In this document: piece after piece, positions 26,409 to 35,424 of the stretch
Position numbering within the stretch: the stretch's first letter is position 1
Layout of the letters: the number at the start of each line of letters is the position of its first letter
Notes under the pieces: model-generated
Seen by the model: only the letters and a program-made list of their open reading frames with translations
Databases searched by the model: none
Told to the model about the DNA's origin: nothing
From: Myxococcales bacterium
GTDB taxonomy: Bacteria; Myxococcota_C; UBA6777
Direction of reading: 5' to 3'
Assembly (NCBI GenBank): GCA_020632975.1
Contig: JACKEL010000003.1
Location: forward strand, 248,001 to 312,000
DNA: 64,000 nucleotides
Translations under genes and position numbers: made by a program

Positions 26409-29192
26409 TCAGTGAGCGGGTGCTTCTTTTTCTTCGGTCTCTTCGACGTCTTTGATCCGGAACTGACAATAGATAATCAGGAAGATATGAACGGGCATCG
26501 TCAGTTGGAAAAGGAAGAGCAAAAGCCGCAAGAAGGCTTCGTAAAGATCGGCCCACCATAAGGGCGGTAGTGTCGGGGTTTCCCCAAAGTGATCAAAGAG
26601 CAGTTTTGCACCGATAGCGCGCTCAAAGTGCAGCTCGCGCAAACTCGCGTTGTAAAGGGCAAGATACGCACGCTGCCTTTTCAAGACGCGACGTTTGCTC
26701 TCCCACTGTGCGAAAGCTTTGCCCAAGTGACGAGACTGATACGAAAACCAACGCTCGAACCAGCGATGTTGCTCGATGGCTTGATGAAGCTCTGCTCGGA
26801 GTTTTTCTTCTTGTTCTTTGTCAGATTCGGCCGAAAGTCCTGATGGGATGGAGCTTTCGAGCAGTCGAAGAATCTCTTCTTTTTGATGGGTGGTGTAGAT
26901 CATCTCTCGCAACGAACGCCAAGCTTGGTATCTCGCGGGTACATGGGTGCGTGCTCCACTGGCTTGGTATGTTTCTTTGGAGAGGCCAAGCGCTTTTTCC
27001 CATGTTTCTCGCCAGTACGCTTTGAGCTGTTCTTCGCGGGTCTTCTTCCCAAGGATAGGGGACTTGGGCACAAAGTTGCGTTTGAGTTTTCTCAGCAGCC
27101 TTTTTTGGGTGCGATCGATTCGAAACAATCGTCGGTAGATCCGCTCTCGCAGGCGCTGAAGTTCTCGAACTTCGTGGACAAGTGCGGAGGTCGGCCATGC
27201 AGGAAGCCACTTCGCTTTTTCTCTCTGAAAGGCGATCGTCTCAGCGTTTCTCTTGCTGTTTTTTCTTCCGCCATAATGGATGCCTCCACCACGGCGGATA
27301 ACACGGCGTACTCGCTCCTCTGCGAGTCTTCGTCTTCTTCGGGCTTTGCGAGGCGGGCGCCTGTTTTTGGATCTTCTGTATCGTTTGTCTGCGTAAGGCC
27401 TTCTTTGGGCGGCTTGTGGGCTAGACTCATTGGCTTTGCGAGAGGGGCGTCTTCTTGGGGTCCGAGGTTTCACGAGGCTTGGTGGTGTTGAAGGCGCGGT
27501 GACGATGGGACTGGGGGCGGGGGCAGAGGTGACGACAACAGGCTTGGGTTGGGCCATTTTTTTACGAAAAGACCGATTCCCCGAGGCTTTGGAGCGCATT
27601 CTTTTGCGAAAGGAATGGCTTTTCGAGATCTTGGGGGTCCTCTTCTTGCGAAAAGACCGACTTTCCGAGGCCATCGGGACACTGCGCAAAGAGGGATCTT
27701 GCGGTGCATTGCGGAAGGATGGGGCTTCTGCGGTCTTTTGTTTGATGCCTTCCCGCTCGATCTTGGCGGAAGGAGGGGGAGGTTGGGGGGCACCGCCCGC
27801 TGCCTCCGCAGGTGCGGACTTTGCGGGTCTTTTATCGAGCTTGTCTTTGGCGCTACTTGCTGGGGCGGGGGCATCTTCTTTTTTGGCGGTGGTTGCTTGG
27901 GTTTGCGCAGGTTTTTCTTCTTCTGCGGTGGGATCTTCTTGTGGAGCCATCTTGCGACTCATCTCGCGCATGGTATCGACGATTACGCGTGCGAGGCGTT
28001 TTTCTGAGGCAAAGCGGTAGAGTGAACGGTTCCAACGAGAGAGAAAGTTGGCGCGCGCGTGGGCGGGCATATCTTCCCAGCGATGGTAAAACTGTAAGCC
28101 TTTTTCTGTAACGCGAAAGGAGTAAAAGAGATTTTCGCGGAAAGGCATGAGTACCAAGCCCCAGAGGTGGTTGGCTTCTTGGCTCATCGTAAGGAAGATC
28201 TGTTCGTTTTCCCCAAAGACTGAGATGCGTTGCAGGTGCGCTTGTAGCTCGTTGTTGAGCGAGGCCACGAACTGTTCGCGGGCTTTGGGATCTTTATCGA
28301 AGTAATGCTTTGCAAAAAAGTCGAGGATACGGGGGGCTTGGTAGCGCAAGAACATCTTGCTGATGTCCTGAAACTGCGTGAAAAACGCTTCAGGATCAGG
28401 GCGTCCTTTTCGCTGGCGTTTTTGGAGGGGGGGGAGGCCCTGTTTGGCGCGTAGATAGTTGAGTTGTACGCGTGTCTTGAGGGCGTCCATGCGGCGATCC
28501 ATGGCGATGTTGATGGGGATGAGATTGTCGTACACAGCGCCGCGTTTGTAGGCGTAGAGAAAGCCCGTCATCACGATCAGGGCCATGCCTGCGACGATCA
28601 CCAAGCGTTTGCGGCGCCCCGTGACACTGAGGCGTATGGGGGTGGTGGCCGCAGGGATCGCAAAGAAGTTGCAGAGGAAGTACACAGAGAGCAGTTCCAT
28701 GTACAACCAAGTGGTCGCAAACTTCCAAGGGAAGTGTTGGTAAAAGCGGCTATAAGAGGCGAATCCTTGGATCAAAAGCAAGACAAGTATCCATTGGACA
28801 AGGATAAAGTGTGCTTTGAGTTCGCGGCGACCGCGTTCTTTGGAAAAGAAGAACGAAAAGATCCCTGTGACGGGGAAAAACAGATAGAAAAAGAACGAAC
28901 GTGGCGCGTGTTGCAGGTAGTAGCGTTCGAGGTGCGTAAAGATCTTGAGTCCTTCGCCGATCACTGCGACGCGTTGGAGCTTTTTCATCTGCTCATCAGA
29001 GATAAAAGGCCGCACCACTGTTGCACCAAGCAGGACATAAGCCAAGATCAAAAGCTCGTACTTTCCGAGAAGAACGCAGAAAGCAACGAACATCACACCA
29101 ATCACAGAAAGAAACACCAAGCTGAACGCGAGATCGGCGACGGTTGCGAGGAGGCCGTCGCGAGAAGGTGTTGTCTCAGGGCTCTCTGACAT
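26409..29192 (-). CDS. Large multi-pass membrane protein of unknown family
   Basis: 927 aa. Not recognised. Residues about 15-230 hold five or six hydrophobic segments (FSLVFLSVIGVMFVAFCVLL, SFFFYLFFPVTGIFSFFF, FILVQWILVLLLIQGF, LVIVAGMALIVMTGFLYA). A soluble stretch to about 420 is followed by a Lys/Ala/Pro and then Arg-rich low-complexity linker (about 425-640) containing repeated SFRK-type units. A helical domain follows (about 645-880) and a last membrane helix (LLLFLFQLTMPVHIFLIIYC) near 890-915 before an acidic tail. The downstream neighbour is a tandem, frameshifted copy sharing both ends but not the linker. Spacing of 17 bases indicates one operon. The basic linker could bind nucleic acid or lipid head groups; that is a guess. 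Confidence 0.75.
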   Translation of the reverse strand: MSESPETTPSRDGLLATVADLAFSLVFLSVIGVMFVAFCVLLGKYELLILAYVLLGATVVRPFISDEQMKKLQRVAVIGEGLKIFTHLERYYLQHAPRSFFFYLFFPVTGIFSFFFSKERGRRELKAHFILVQWILVLLLIQGFASYSRFYQHFPWKFATTWLYMELLSVYFLCNFFAIPAATTPIRLSVTGRRKRLVIVAGMALIVMTGFLYAYKRGAVYDNLIPINIAMDRRMDALKTRVQLNYLRAKQGLPPLQKRQRKGRPDPEAFFTQFQDISKMFLRYQAPRILDFFAKHYFDKDPKAREQFVASLNNELQAHLQRISVFGENEQIFLTMSQEANHLWGLVLMPFRENLFYSFRVTEKGLQFYHRWEDMPAHARANFLSRWNRSLYRFASEKRLARVIVDTMREMSRKMAPQEDPTAEEEKPAQTQATTAKKEDAPAPASSAKDKLDKRPAKSAPAEAAGGAPQPPPPSAKIEREGIKQKTAEAPSFRNAPQDPSLRSVPMASESRSFRKKRTPKISKSHSFRKRMRSKASGNRSFRKKMAQPKPVVVTSAPAPSPIVTAPSTPPSLVKPRTPRRRPSRKANESSPQAAQRRPYADKRYRRSKNRRPPRKARRRRRLAEERVRRVIRRGGGIHYGGRKNSKRNAETIAFQREKAKWLPAWPTSALVHEVRELQRLRERIYRRLFRIDRTQKRLLRKLKRNFVPKSPILGKKTREEQLKAYWRETWEKALGLSKETYQASGARTHVPARYQAWRSLREMIYTTHQKEEILRLLESSIPSGLSAESDKEQEEKLRAELHQAIEQHRWFERWFSYQSRHLGKAFAQWESKRRVLKRQRAYLALYNASLRELHFERAIGAKLLFDHFGETPTLPPLWWADLYEAFLRLLLFLFQLTMPVHIFLIIYCQFRIKDVEETEEKEAPAH
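27553..27722 (-). repeat. SFRK-unit coding repeat in membrane-protein linker
   Basis: This stretch encodes five imperfect units built on S-(F/L)-R: APSFRN, PSLRS, SRSFRKK, SHSFRKR and NRSFRKK, spaced 10-15 residues apart. The frameshifted paralogue has no equivalent, so the repeat probably expanded after the duplication. Confidence 0.6.
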
Positions 29193-29435
29193 ATTTCGTT
29201 TCCTTTGCTGACGGGTCTTCGTAAAGGTCTTGGGGCGTCTTTTGAGCTAAACGCAACAGGCGTACATCCGATCTGTGTGTTGTGGCTCTACTTTGCGGCA
29301 AGGGTTTCTTTTGGGGAAGGGGGTTGTGCGAGGAAGAGGAGAGAAGGGTTTGCTTGGGTGGGTCTTGGCAAAAGATGTCGGAATCCCTAGACTCCGTTTC
29401 CTTGGTTTTCTCTATTGAAAGTATAGGATGGATGG

Positions 29436-29909
29436 ATGAGCGAAAAAACTCCGATGCAAGGGCGTTGGAAGACCTTTGCACAGTTTCTCTTGTTTGGACT
29501 GATTGGTGGAAGCGGTGTTTTTGTCGATACAGCGGTGTTGATCTTGTGTGATCGTTTCTTTCAGATGGATCTGCGTCTTGCCGCGATTCCCGCCTTTTTG
29601 GTTGCTGTGTCATGGAACTACGAACTTAATCGCTTGATCACCTTTCGCGATCAAAAGGTCGAACGACGCAACTCTTATGTTTCTTTTGTGTTGATTTGTG
29701 CGATGGGTCTAGGCGTTCGCATCTTGAGCATGCATGTGTTGATGGCGTATCTGGGGATGACTCGTCACAAGCACTTTATCTTGGGGCCGATCGAGTTGGC
29801 TTGGTTGCCTTTGTCGTATATCGCGAACTTTGTGGGGATCTTCAACGCATCGTTGTTTAATTTCTTGGGCAGCAAATACTTCGCGTTTGCACAAAAAGAT
29901 CAAAAATAG
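29436..29909 (+). CDS. GtrA-family membrane protein
   Basis: 157 aa with four membrane helices in the GtrA pattern: FLLFGLIGGSGVFVDTAVL, then NYELNRLITFRD, where W-N-Y/F-x-x-N-R-x-x-T-F is the family signature, a third helix and a final FNASLFNFLGSKYFAF. GtrA proteins are thought to help flip polyprenol-linked sugars across the inner membrane for modification of lipopolysaccharide or cell-wall glycans. No glycosyltransferase is adjacent. The 3' end overlaps the convergent outer-membrane protein gene by ten bases. Confidence 0.88.
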   Translation: MSEKTPMQGRWKTFAQFLLFGLIGGSGVFVDTAVLILCDRFFQMDLRLAAIPAFLVAVSWNYELNRLITFRDQKVERRNSYVSFVLICAMGLGVRILSMHVLMAYLGMTRHKHFILGPIELAWLPLSYIANFVGIFNASLFNFLGSKYFAFAQKDQK

Positions 29910-30583
29910 GTCTGGAATCCAGACTGAATCAAAAAGCCAAAAGCTTCATAAGGTCGATGGATCGGGGCAAATCCGATCACCATCCCCGAAGAAAATCCCG
30001 TCTCCAAAAACCAAGAAACCCTCGGCAAAAGAAATCCTTCTAGTCCTGCAAGCACGCTCAACCCAAAAACCGGTTGTGTGGAGATCTTTGAGACGGATGG
30101 GCTGGTGTTAAATAGATTCCACAGGGGCCAAAAGTCGAGGCGTGTGACTGCATAATAACGCAAGGCTTTGTAGGGGCTGGGGAGCCGTACTACAAGGTCG
30201 AGTGTAAATGCGCTTAAATTATAGGATTCTTCGCCTTTGAGATGAAACATCAAGGTCCACCCGACGCGAAACGCAAGAAAACGAGACAAAGGCAACACAC
30301 CACGCAAACCAAACTGAGGTGAACTTCCCCAAGTCCCGACGAGTCCGCCCACAGACAGTTCGTTGCCTCCCCATTTGGGAACAGGCTTTTGTGGTTTGGA
30401 AGAGGGGCTGCGCTCCGCGGGTGGGGTGAGCGTGGTGGGGTTGGGCGTTGGAAGAGGTGTTTCTTGCGCAAAAGCCCGATGATACGGCATCATCGTTATA
30501 CAGACAAAGAGACTCCACAACAAAACAGAGAAAGCCACCGTTGGGGCGGACTTTTTCTTTGTGGTTCTTTGCATCGCATCCAT
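29900..30583 (-). CDS. Outer-membrane beta-barrel protein
   Basis: 227 aa from the ATG at 30583 (CAGGA upstream). Signal peptide to about residue 40 (MMPYHRAFAQE), a Pro/Thr/Ser-rich linker, then alternating amphipathic strands with Gly turns (LSVGGLVGTWG, FGLRGVLPLSRFLAFRVGW, LDLVVRLPSP) and a C-terminal Phe (QTYF), as recognised by the BAM machinery. Size fits an eight- to ten-stranded barrel. The N-terminal linker may cross the periplasm. No specific family recognised. It is followed on the other strand by gtrA, tail to tail. Confidence 0.7.
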   Translation of the reverse strand: MDAMQRTTKKKSAPTVAFSVLLWSLFVCITMMPYHRAFAQETPLPTPNPTTLTPPAERSPSSKPQKPVPKWGGNELSVGGLVGTWGSSPQFGLRGVLPLSRFLAFRVGWTLMFHLKGEESYNLSAFTLDLVVRLPSPYKALRYYAVTRLDFWPLWNLFNTSPSVSKISTQPVFGLSVLAGLEGFLLPRVSWFLETGFSSGMVIGFAPIHRPYEAFGFLIQSGFQTYF

Positions 30584-30641
30584 GGGTCGATCCTGTTTGG
30601 GAAAGCGGCGGGCTTTGGCAAACGGCTGTGATCTTGGCACG

Positions 30642-31334
30642 TCATCTGCCTGATTTCAAGGGGATAGGTTTCTTTTGTACTTGAGGAAAAGGGCCTTTTT
30701 GTGCTGTGCGAAGCTGTTGTTCGCAGCTCGCGCAGAAGTGTTCAGACCATGCTAGCGCGGGGTCTTGCCCCAAACGATCGAACATCACACAACTTGCATC
30801 TGGGCAGTGCACCAGCCCGAAAAGATGGCCCCATTCATGTAAGATCAAAGAGCGCCACGCGACTTCCCAAGTCTTCTTGGGAAGTCGCGCAGAAGAAAGG
30901 ACAATGGTAGCGTGAGTGGGATCGGTCAACCCCAAAACGGCATGATCGAGAAAACCCCGCAGCTCGGTTGAGATATCTTCATTGGTGATACCAATCACCC
31001 AACGTGCCTTGCGTCTGTAATGTTTGGCCAAAAAGTCTGTAAGACGCTCTGCGCGATATCGCCGAAAACGCTTGGAATAGCTCGTGGGTGGCAAGGCTTG
31101 TGGTGGAAACCATCGCCAATGAGACCAACCTTGACGCGCCAGCATCCACAACACCCAGCTTTGTTGGCGTAGGGAAACCTGTGTTCCCAAAGGAATAATC
31201 GCGACCTGTGCCGTTGTTTGAGAGGGGAGAGAAAGCCCCTTGGGTGGAGTCTGTGCACGAGGGAGCGCGACGAAAAGGGCGATGAGTAGGAAAGCGCGCA
31301 AACCGTAGTTGATGACGCGCTGTATCTCTGGCAT
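30642..31334 (-). CDS. Secreted archaemetzincin-type metalloprotease
   Basis: 230 aa. Signal peptide (LRAFLLIALFVALPRAQ) then a metzincin domain. The zinc site HEWGHLFGLVHC (about residues 166-177) is followed by a CVM Met-turn and a late FCASC pair; HExxHxxGxxHC plus CxxxxCxM and FCxxC is the archaemetzincin signature, where the four Cys bind a second zinc. Catalytic Glu167 is present. Archaemetzincins of archaea and vertebrates are mostly cytosolic, so an exported form is unusual. It lies 17 bases or so from the next minus-strand gene boundary and is divergent from the PEGA-repeat gene. Confidence 0.85.
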   Translation of the reverse strand: MPEIQRVINYGLRAFLLIALFVALPRAQTPPKGLSLPSQTTAQVAIIPLGTQVSLRQQSWVLWMLARQGWSHWRWFPPQALPPTSYSKRFRRYRAERLTDFLAKHYRRKARWVIGITNEDISTELRGFLDHAVLGLTDPTHATIVLSSARLPKKTWEVAWRSLILHEWGHLFGLVHCPDASCVMFDRLGQDPALAWSEHFCASCEQQLRTAQKGPFPQVQKKPIPLKSGR

Positions 31335-31401
31335 GGTGGACCCTTCGTTTCTCGGGGGCGTCGATTCGGGAACCTTTCTCCCTAAAGAAGGAGTTTTTCA
31401 C

Positions 31402-32721
31402 TTGTTTCGTCGATTTTGTAAAGTCATCTCTTGTTGGGGCCTGCGTGTTTGTTGGTGTTGTGTCTTGACCATCCTTGTTTGGGGAGGTGGGGCAGGGCGT
31501 GCTTTGGCACAGTCAAGTCGTCCGTCTTCTCGGCAAATCAAGCCCTCCGTGAAGAGGCCCACGTCACGACCATCTTCGCAAGTGGTTGTTCGGGCACCTG
31601 CTTCTCGCCCAACATCCTTGCTGGCTCTTTCAAAACCTGCGGTCGTTCGGGTGCTTTCTCCGTCTTCAAAGCCGACTTCTTTAAGCACGACGCGTCGTGT
31701 GGCGCGTCCAACGTCTCTTCCTTCTACGATCCATGTCGTGCGTCGCGTGCCTCCCACACGAAAGGCACCTCAAACGCAACCTAAGCACCCCTCCAAGTTG
31801 CCCATCCCTTCGGGGTCTTTGCATCGCGTTACTCTTGTCCCACAAAGAGTACCCGACGAGATCAGCGTCTTCAGCTTTGCTTTGCCTTCTCGTTACGTTG
31901 GCTGGATCGATGGCTTGTATGTGGGGCGTTTTCCTGTGACGTATCTTCGTATCGCAGCAGGCCCTCACACCATCGAAGTGGCCGAAAGAGCGAAGCCCAA
32001 CGAAAAACCAAAGTTGCTGAAACGTATCCCTGTGATCATCCCTGCTGGACAGCACCTTGTGATGGGAGAGCGACGTGGGAAGTTCGGTTTTCGTTTTCAA
32101 CGAGACGAAGAACATCGTGTCTTTTTACGGTCTTATCGAAAAGGCCAACGACCAGAACAGCGCGTCTTGTCACCTGGACCTTTTTGTCCGCCCAAAGGCA
32201 AGTGCCTTTTTGTCGCGCCTGGAGAAACCCTCTATCTCACGGAGGGGAAGCTCTCTTTGGTGCAACCACCTGTTGCGGCAGAGAAGGCGGTTCGCCCCTT
32301 CAATCGAGGGAAAACGGATGGGTTTCTTACGTTGTATAGCTTCCCACCGGGGATCTTGTTGCTCAATGGTCGGGTGTACGCGATGACGCCTGTTGCCAAA
32401 CTCCCTGTATCTCCTGGGCGTTACAACGCTTTGGTGATCAATGGCTACGTCAAGCAGCGTTGGACACAAGAGATCACGATTCGAAGTGGAGCCCACACTC
32501 GCAAGGTCGCATTCCTCGCTCCCATGGGGGGCGGAGCCTTACGGCTTCTTTCTTCAAAGCCCGCGCGGGTCTTTGTTCATGGCTTGTATCGTGGGTGGAC
32601 ACCTTACTTTGTGGGGCTTCCCTCTGGCAAACATGAGATCTCATTGTATTGGACACAAACCCCACCCATCCACCGAAGTGTCCTGATCCAACCTGGGTCT
32701 GTGAAGACTTTTGCTTATTGA
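31402..32721 (+). CDS. Exported PEGA-repeat protein with RPTS-rich linker
   Basis: 439 aa if started at the TTG at 31402, which AAGGAG (31388-31393) precedes by eight bases; the in-frame ATG at 31309 lies inside the start of the divergent protease gene and gives no signal peptide. From TTG the signal peptide runs to GRALAQ. Residues about 40-135 are Ser/Pro/Arg-rich with four or five (R/K)PTS units. Three PEGA-like beta modules follow (about 145-230, 310-370, 375-438), seen in LYSFPPGILLLNGRVYAMTP and LLSSKPARVFVHGLYRGWTP. PEGA modules occur on surface and kinase-sensor proteins and probably bind wall or protein ligands. Confidence 0.7.
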   Translation: MFRRFCKVISCWGLRVCWCCVLTILVWGGGAGRALAQSSRPSSRQIKPSVKRPTSRPSSQVVVRAPASRPTSLLALSKPAVVRVLSPSSKPTSLSTTRRVARPTSLPSTIHVVRRVPPTRKAPQTQPKHPSKLPIPSGSLHRVTLVPQRVPDEISVFSFALPSRYVGWIDGLYVGRFPVTYLRIAAGPHTIEVAERAKPNEKPKLLKRIPVIIPAGQHLVMGERRGKFGFRFQRDEEHRVFLRSYRKGQRPEQRVLSPGPFCPPKGKCLFVAPGETLYLTEGKLSLVQPPVAAEKAVRPFNRGKTDGFLTLYSFPPGILLLNGRVYAMTPVAKLPVSPGRYNALVINGYVKQRWTQEITIRSGAHTRKVAFLAPMGGGALRLLSSKPARVFVHGLYRGWTPYFVGLPSGKHEISLYWTQTPPIHRSVLIQPGSVKTFAY

Positions 32722-32723
32722 TA

Positions 32724-32752
32724 GAGAGAAGGCTTTCTAGATCAAGAAGGCT
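32724..32752 (+). terminator. Repeated GAAGGCTTTC motif after PEGA gene
   Basis: GAGAGAAGGCTTTCT just after the stop repeats the 15-base string found after the SDR gene; a second AGAAGGCTTTC follows 18 bases on. AGAA and TTCT can pair around GGCT. A terminator role is inferred only from position, and U tracts are absent. Confidence 0.3.
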
Positions 32753-32827
32753 TTCCCCCGCCCCTTTGCTCTATCATCCCGCTGAAGGGATGGGCCCATC
32801 TTGCCATCTTCCCCGATGCTACGTGCT

Positions 32828-33976
32828 TTATGGTCGGTAGGTTCCTTTGAGCAAGTAACCATCGCTGAGCATGAGGTAGAGCGTGTCTTTGTCCGCAAAG
32901 TAAGCGCCCAACAACTCTGAGCTACTGGGCAAAAACTTGGTGTCGAGGCTGATACGATCCCAAGAATTGCCTTTGTTCAAGCTGAAGTAGTAATACTTGC
33001 GGGACACGATCGCCATACGGTTTGCTCCATCCGAAGCGACCGCGCGTAGGTCATCATCATCTTCAGGTAGGGGGAGTTGGGTGTACTTGGACCAAGAAAG
33101 CCCAGCATCTTCTGTGCGATAAACGCTTCCTCTTGCGCCCACAGCAAAAGCGATGGTGTCTTTAAAGAAGGTGACATCGCGCAAAGTGGGCAGTCCGCTC
33201 TCTTGTTGAAGTACCTTCCAACTCGCGCCATTGTCTTCGCTCAAGAAGATCGAGCCTTGATCGCCCACCACGAAAAGTTTGTTGCCCACGAGGGCCATCG
33301 CTTCGAGGTTCAGTTCTTCCATGGAGTTGGCGACAGGCAGACTTGTAAAGGTCGCGCCGCTGTCCACGGTTCGATAGACTTGGCCTTGGTAACCAACGAC
33401 AAGCGCGATGGTTTCTGTAATCCACATAACGGCGCGTAAACGTGCATCTTTCTGGTCTTTTTTGATGGTCCAGACGGACTCCCACGAACGTCCTTGGTTG
33501 TTCGACAACATGATCTGCCCTTGATTCGGGGACTCTGGCTGCCCACCTACGGCAAGGACATTGTTTCCATTGATGGCGATGCGACGCACCCGACCCAAGA
33601 GAGCAGGGGGCGCGATATCGAGCCATACCGCTTTGTCTTCACTCAAAAAGATCGAGCTTCCCGCCACAAGTTGGACCGCCGAACCATTGGCCATATGGTA
33701 AAGCGCCGAGCCTTCGGCGAGTTTTACACGCTCAAACTCGTAGGGTTGTTTGACGACAGGCGTTTCTGGAGAGGTTTCTTTGTCCTCTTCTGGGGTAGGC
33801 TCGGGTTGTTGCTCACCTCCTTCGGGTTGCCAAACGTTGGCTTCTTTGGGGGTCTCTTCTCCTGTAGGGCCCGGGCAACCTGCAAAAAAGGAGAAAAAGG
33901 GCAGCGCCATGACAAACGCAAAAAGCAATGATGGACCAAACAAGTAACCAAATCGAGACGAATGTTTCACAACCAT
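32828..33976 (-). CDS. Ycf48/BNR-type beta-propeller lipoprotein
   Basis: 382 aa. Signal with FFAGC lipobox near residue 34, a Glu/Pro-rich linker to about 75, then a propeller of BNR-like blades. Typical units are IFLSEDNGASWKVL, VYRTVDSGATF, VYRTEDAGLSWSKY and FSLNKGNSWDRI (S-x-D-x-G-x-(S/T)-W). These resemble Ycf48/HCF136, a photosystem assembly factor, but such propellers are widespread in non-photosynthetic bacteria as envelope proteins of unknown role. Convergent with the PEGA gene. GAAAGG precedes the ATG at 33976. Confidence 0.8.
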   Translation of the reverse strand: MVVKHSSRFGYLFGPSLLFAFVMALPFFSFFAGCPGPTGEETPKEANVWQPEGGEQQPEPTPEEDKETSPETPVVKQPYEFERVKLAEGSALYHMANGSAVQLVAGSSIFLSEDKAVWLDIAPPALLGRVRRIAINGNNVLAVGGQPESPNQGQIMLSNNQGRSWESVWTIKKDQKDARLRAVMWITETIALVVGYQGQVYRTVDSGATFTSLPVANSMEELNLEAMALVGNKLFVVGDQGSIFLSEDNGASWKVLQQESGLPTLRDVTFFKDTIAFAVGARGSVYRTEDAGLSWSKYTQLPLPEDDDDLRAVASDGANRMAIVSRKYYYFSLNKGNSWDRISLDTKFLPSSSELLGAYFADKDTLYLMLSDGYLLKGTYRP

Positions 33977-34051
33977 GACCTTTCTCGTTCTTGTATGATG
34001 AACGTCTTGTTCAACATATAGAAGATCTTACAAAAAAATGAAGAATAATGC

Positions 34052-35137
34052 TTACTCTCCCGAAAGTTTCTGACAAACGCCCGCACGGCAGGTTTCGTTG
34101 TTCTTACAATAAGAACGACACTGACCATCTGTGCCACGCGTGAGGCACTGACGCCAGTTGCACCCTCGCCAAGTGGGGGCTTGGAGTGTGGCGCGACAAT
34201 AACCTTTGCCGTCACAGCGCGTTCCTTCGGGGCAAATGGATACACAACGTCGCCAAAAAGCGTTGTAGCGCAAACAACGACTACGTGGACAAATGCTTCT
34301 CTTGGTGCATCGCCCTTTCGAACATTGTTGCCAAGCGCGACAACGGGAAACACAGCGTTTGTGGCGAGCGTCGTAACGCATACACTTGGATTGATTGCAC
34401 TGAGCGGTCACGGGAAGACAACGTCCTTGTCCATCACAACTGGTTCCCTTGATGCAGATCGAGATGCATTGCTCGCGCTTTTCGTCGAGATGAAGGCACT
34501 TTTGCCAAGCACATAGCGGTGGTTCTCGCCGAATGGGTGGTTCTCTTCGAGGAGGTTCACGACGTGGTGGCTCTCGCCTTTCCACGGAGGGGGGGTCTCG
34601 TCGAGGGGGGTCTCGTCGAGGAGGTTCGCGTCGTTCTGGTTCACGACGTTCTGGAGGGTTCGTCTGTTTGTCGGGGGGGCTGCGGTGCCCCGGCTTTTTG
34701 GTGCGACATCGACCCAAGATACAATGCTTGTTTTCGCTGCATCGCGAGCGACAAAGGCGCATCGTTGGGTCCCAACGCAGACAAGCGGCTGGATCACAAA
34801 GTGATACGCTCATCCCTTCGGAACATCGGCCTTCATTGCAAGCAAGAGAACAACACTCTTGATTTCGCTTGCATTTGCGTCCCTCGCGGCGACAAGAGCC
34901 ACCACAACGGCTCTCGACACAAGCTTTTTGGCAGCACTCTCCACCCGAAGAACATGGGTAGCCCTCGGGACGGCAGAGCGCCGCGCAACGTTTTTTGGAA
35001 CAGCGACCTGCACAACAGTCCACATTTTTTTGGCAAGAAGTGCCTTCTTCCATACAGCGCGGCTTGGCTTGGACCTCCCAAGACATCCCGCTGAGGAAAA
35101 ACAACACGCCAAACCAGGTACATGCCAGTCGCAACAT
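34052..35137 (-). CDS. Secreted Cys-rich knottin-like protein with Pro/Arg linker
   Basis: 361 aa from the ATG at 35137 (AAGGAAGG upstream). Signal peptide to about residue 25. The N-terminal third has three tandem units of the form G-x-x-C-x-x-x-x-(D/E)CC-x-x-x-C (GTSCQKNVDCCAGRC, GYPCSSGGECCQKAC, GRKCKRNQECCSLAC), the spacing of inhibitor-cystine-knot toxins and dickkopf-type domains. A Pro/Arg/Glu repeat (REPPRRDPP units, about 165-215) separates this from a C-terminal set of four units of another Cys pattern (KCLHLDEKREQCISIC, KCMRYDARHKRCVSRC and so on). No enzyme motif. It may be a disulfide-rich effector or surface protein; that is inference. Confidence 0.7.
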   Translation of the reverse strand: MLRLACTWFGVLFFLSGMSWEVQAKPRCMEEGTSCQKNVDCCAGRCSKKRCAALCRPEGYPCSSGGECCQKACVESRCGGSCRREGRKCKRNQECCSLACNEGRCSEGMSVSLCDPAACLRWDPTMRLCRSRCSENKHCILGRCRTKKPGHRSPPDKQTNPPERREPERREPPRRDPPRRDPPSVERREPPRREPPRREPPIRREPPLCAWQKCLHLDEKREQCISICIKGTSCDGQGRCLPVTAQCNQSKCMRYDARHKRCVSRCRAWQQCSKGRCTKRSICPRSRCLRYNAFWRRCVSICPEGTRCDGKGYCRATLQAPTWRGCNWRQCLTRGTDGQCRSYCKNNETCRAGVCQKLSGE

Positions 35138-35343
35138 CTTTCCTTCCTTAAATGAACTTACCCACGGATTCGATACACTACACCGTGATCCTTTACGAAT
35201 TGCTTTTGCAGACACTCTTTTCTCTTTTTATATCGACACCTTTGGCATCCTTAACATATCTACAACCCTCCCATTAATCAAACGCTTCCTTTTGATGTCG
35301 ATCAAGTCTTTCAGGTCTTCTTGGAAGCCCCTTCCTCTCTCCC

Positions 35344-35372
35344 TTGACAACAACCACCCCAAAGAGTACTTT
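35344..35372 (+). promoter_or_regulatory. Candidate sigma-70 promoter of the TetR gene
   Basis: TTGACA (35344-35349), 17-base spacer, TACTTT (35367-35372), 52 bases before the ATG at 35425. The -35 is perfect, the -10 matches 3 of 6. The surrounding 35138-35424 region is otherwise without gene. Confidence 0.45.
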
Positions 35373-35424
35373 CTCCCACCTGTTGGATTGAACGAAGATT
35401 CAGTTAGAGAGTAGAGAGGTTGGG

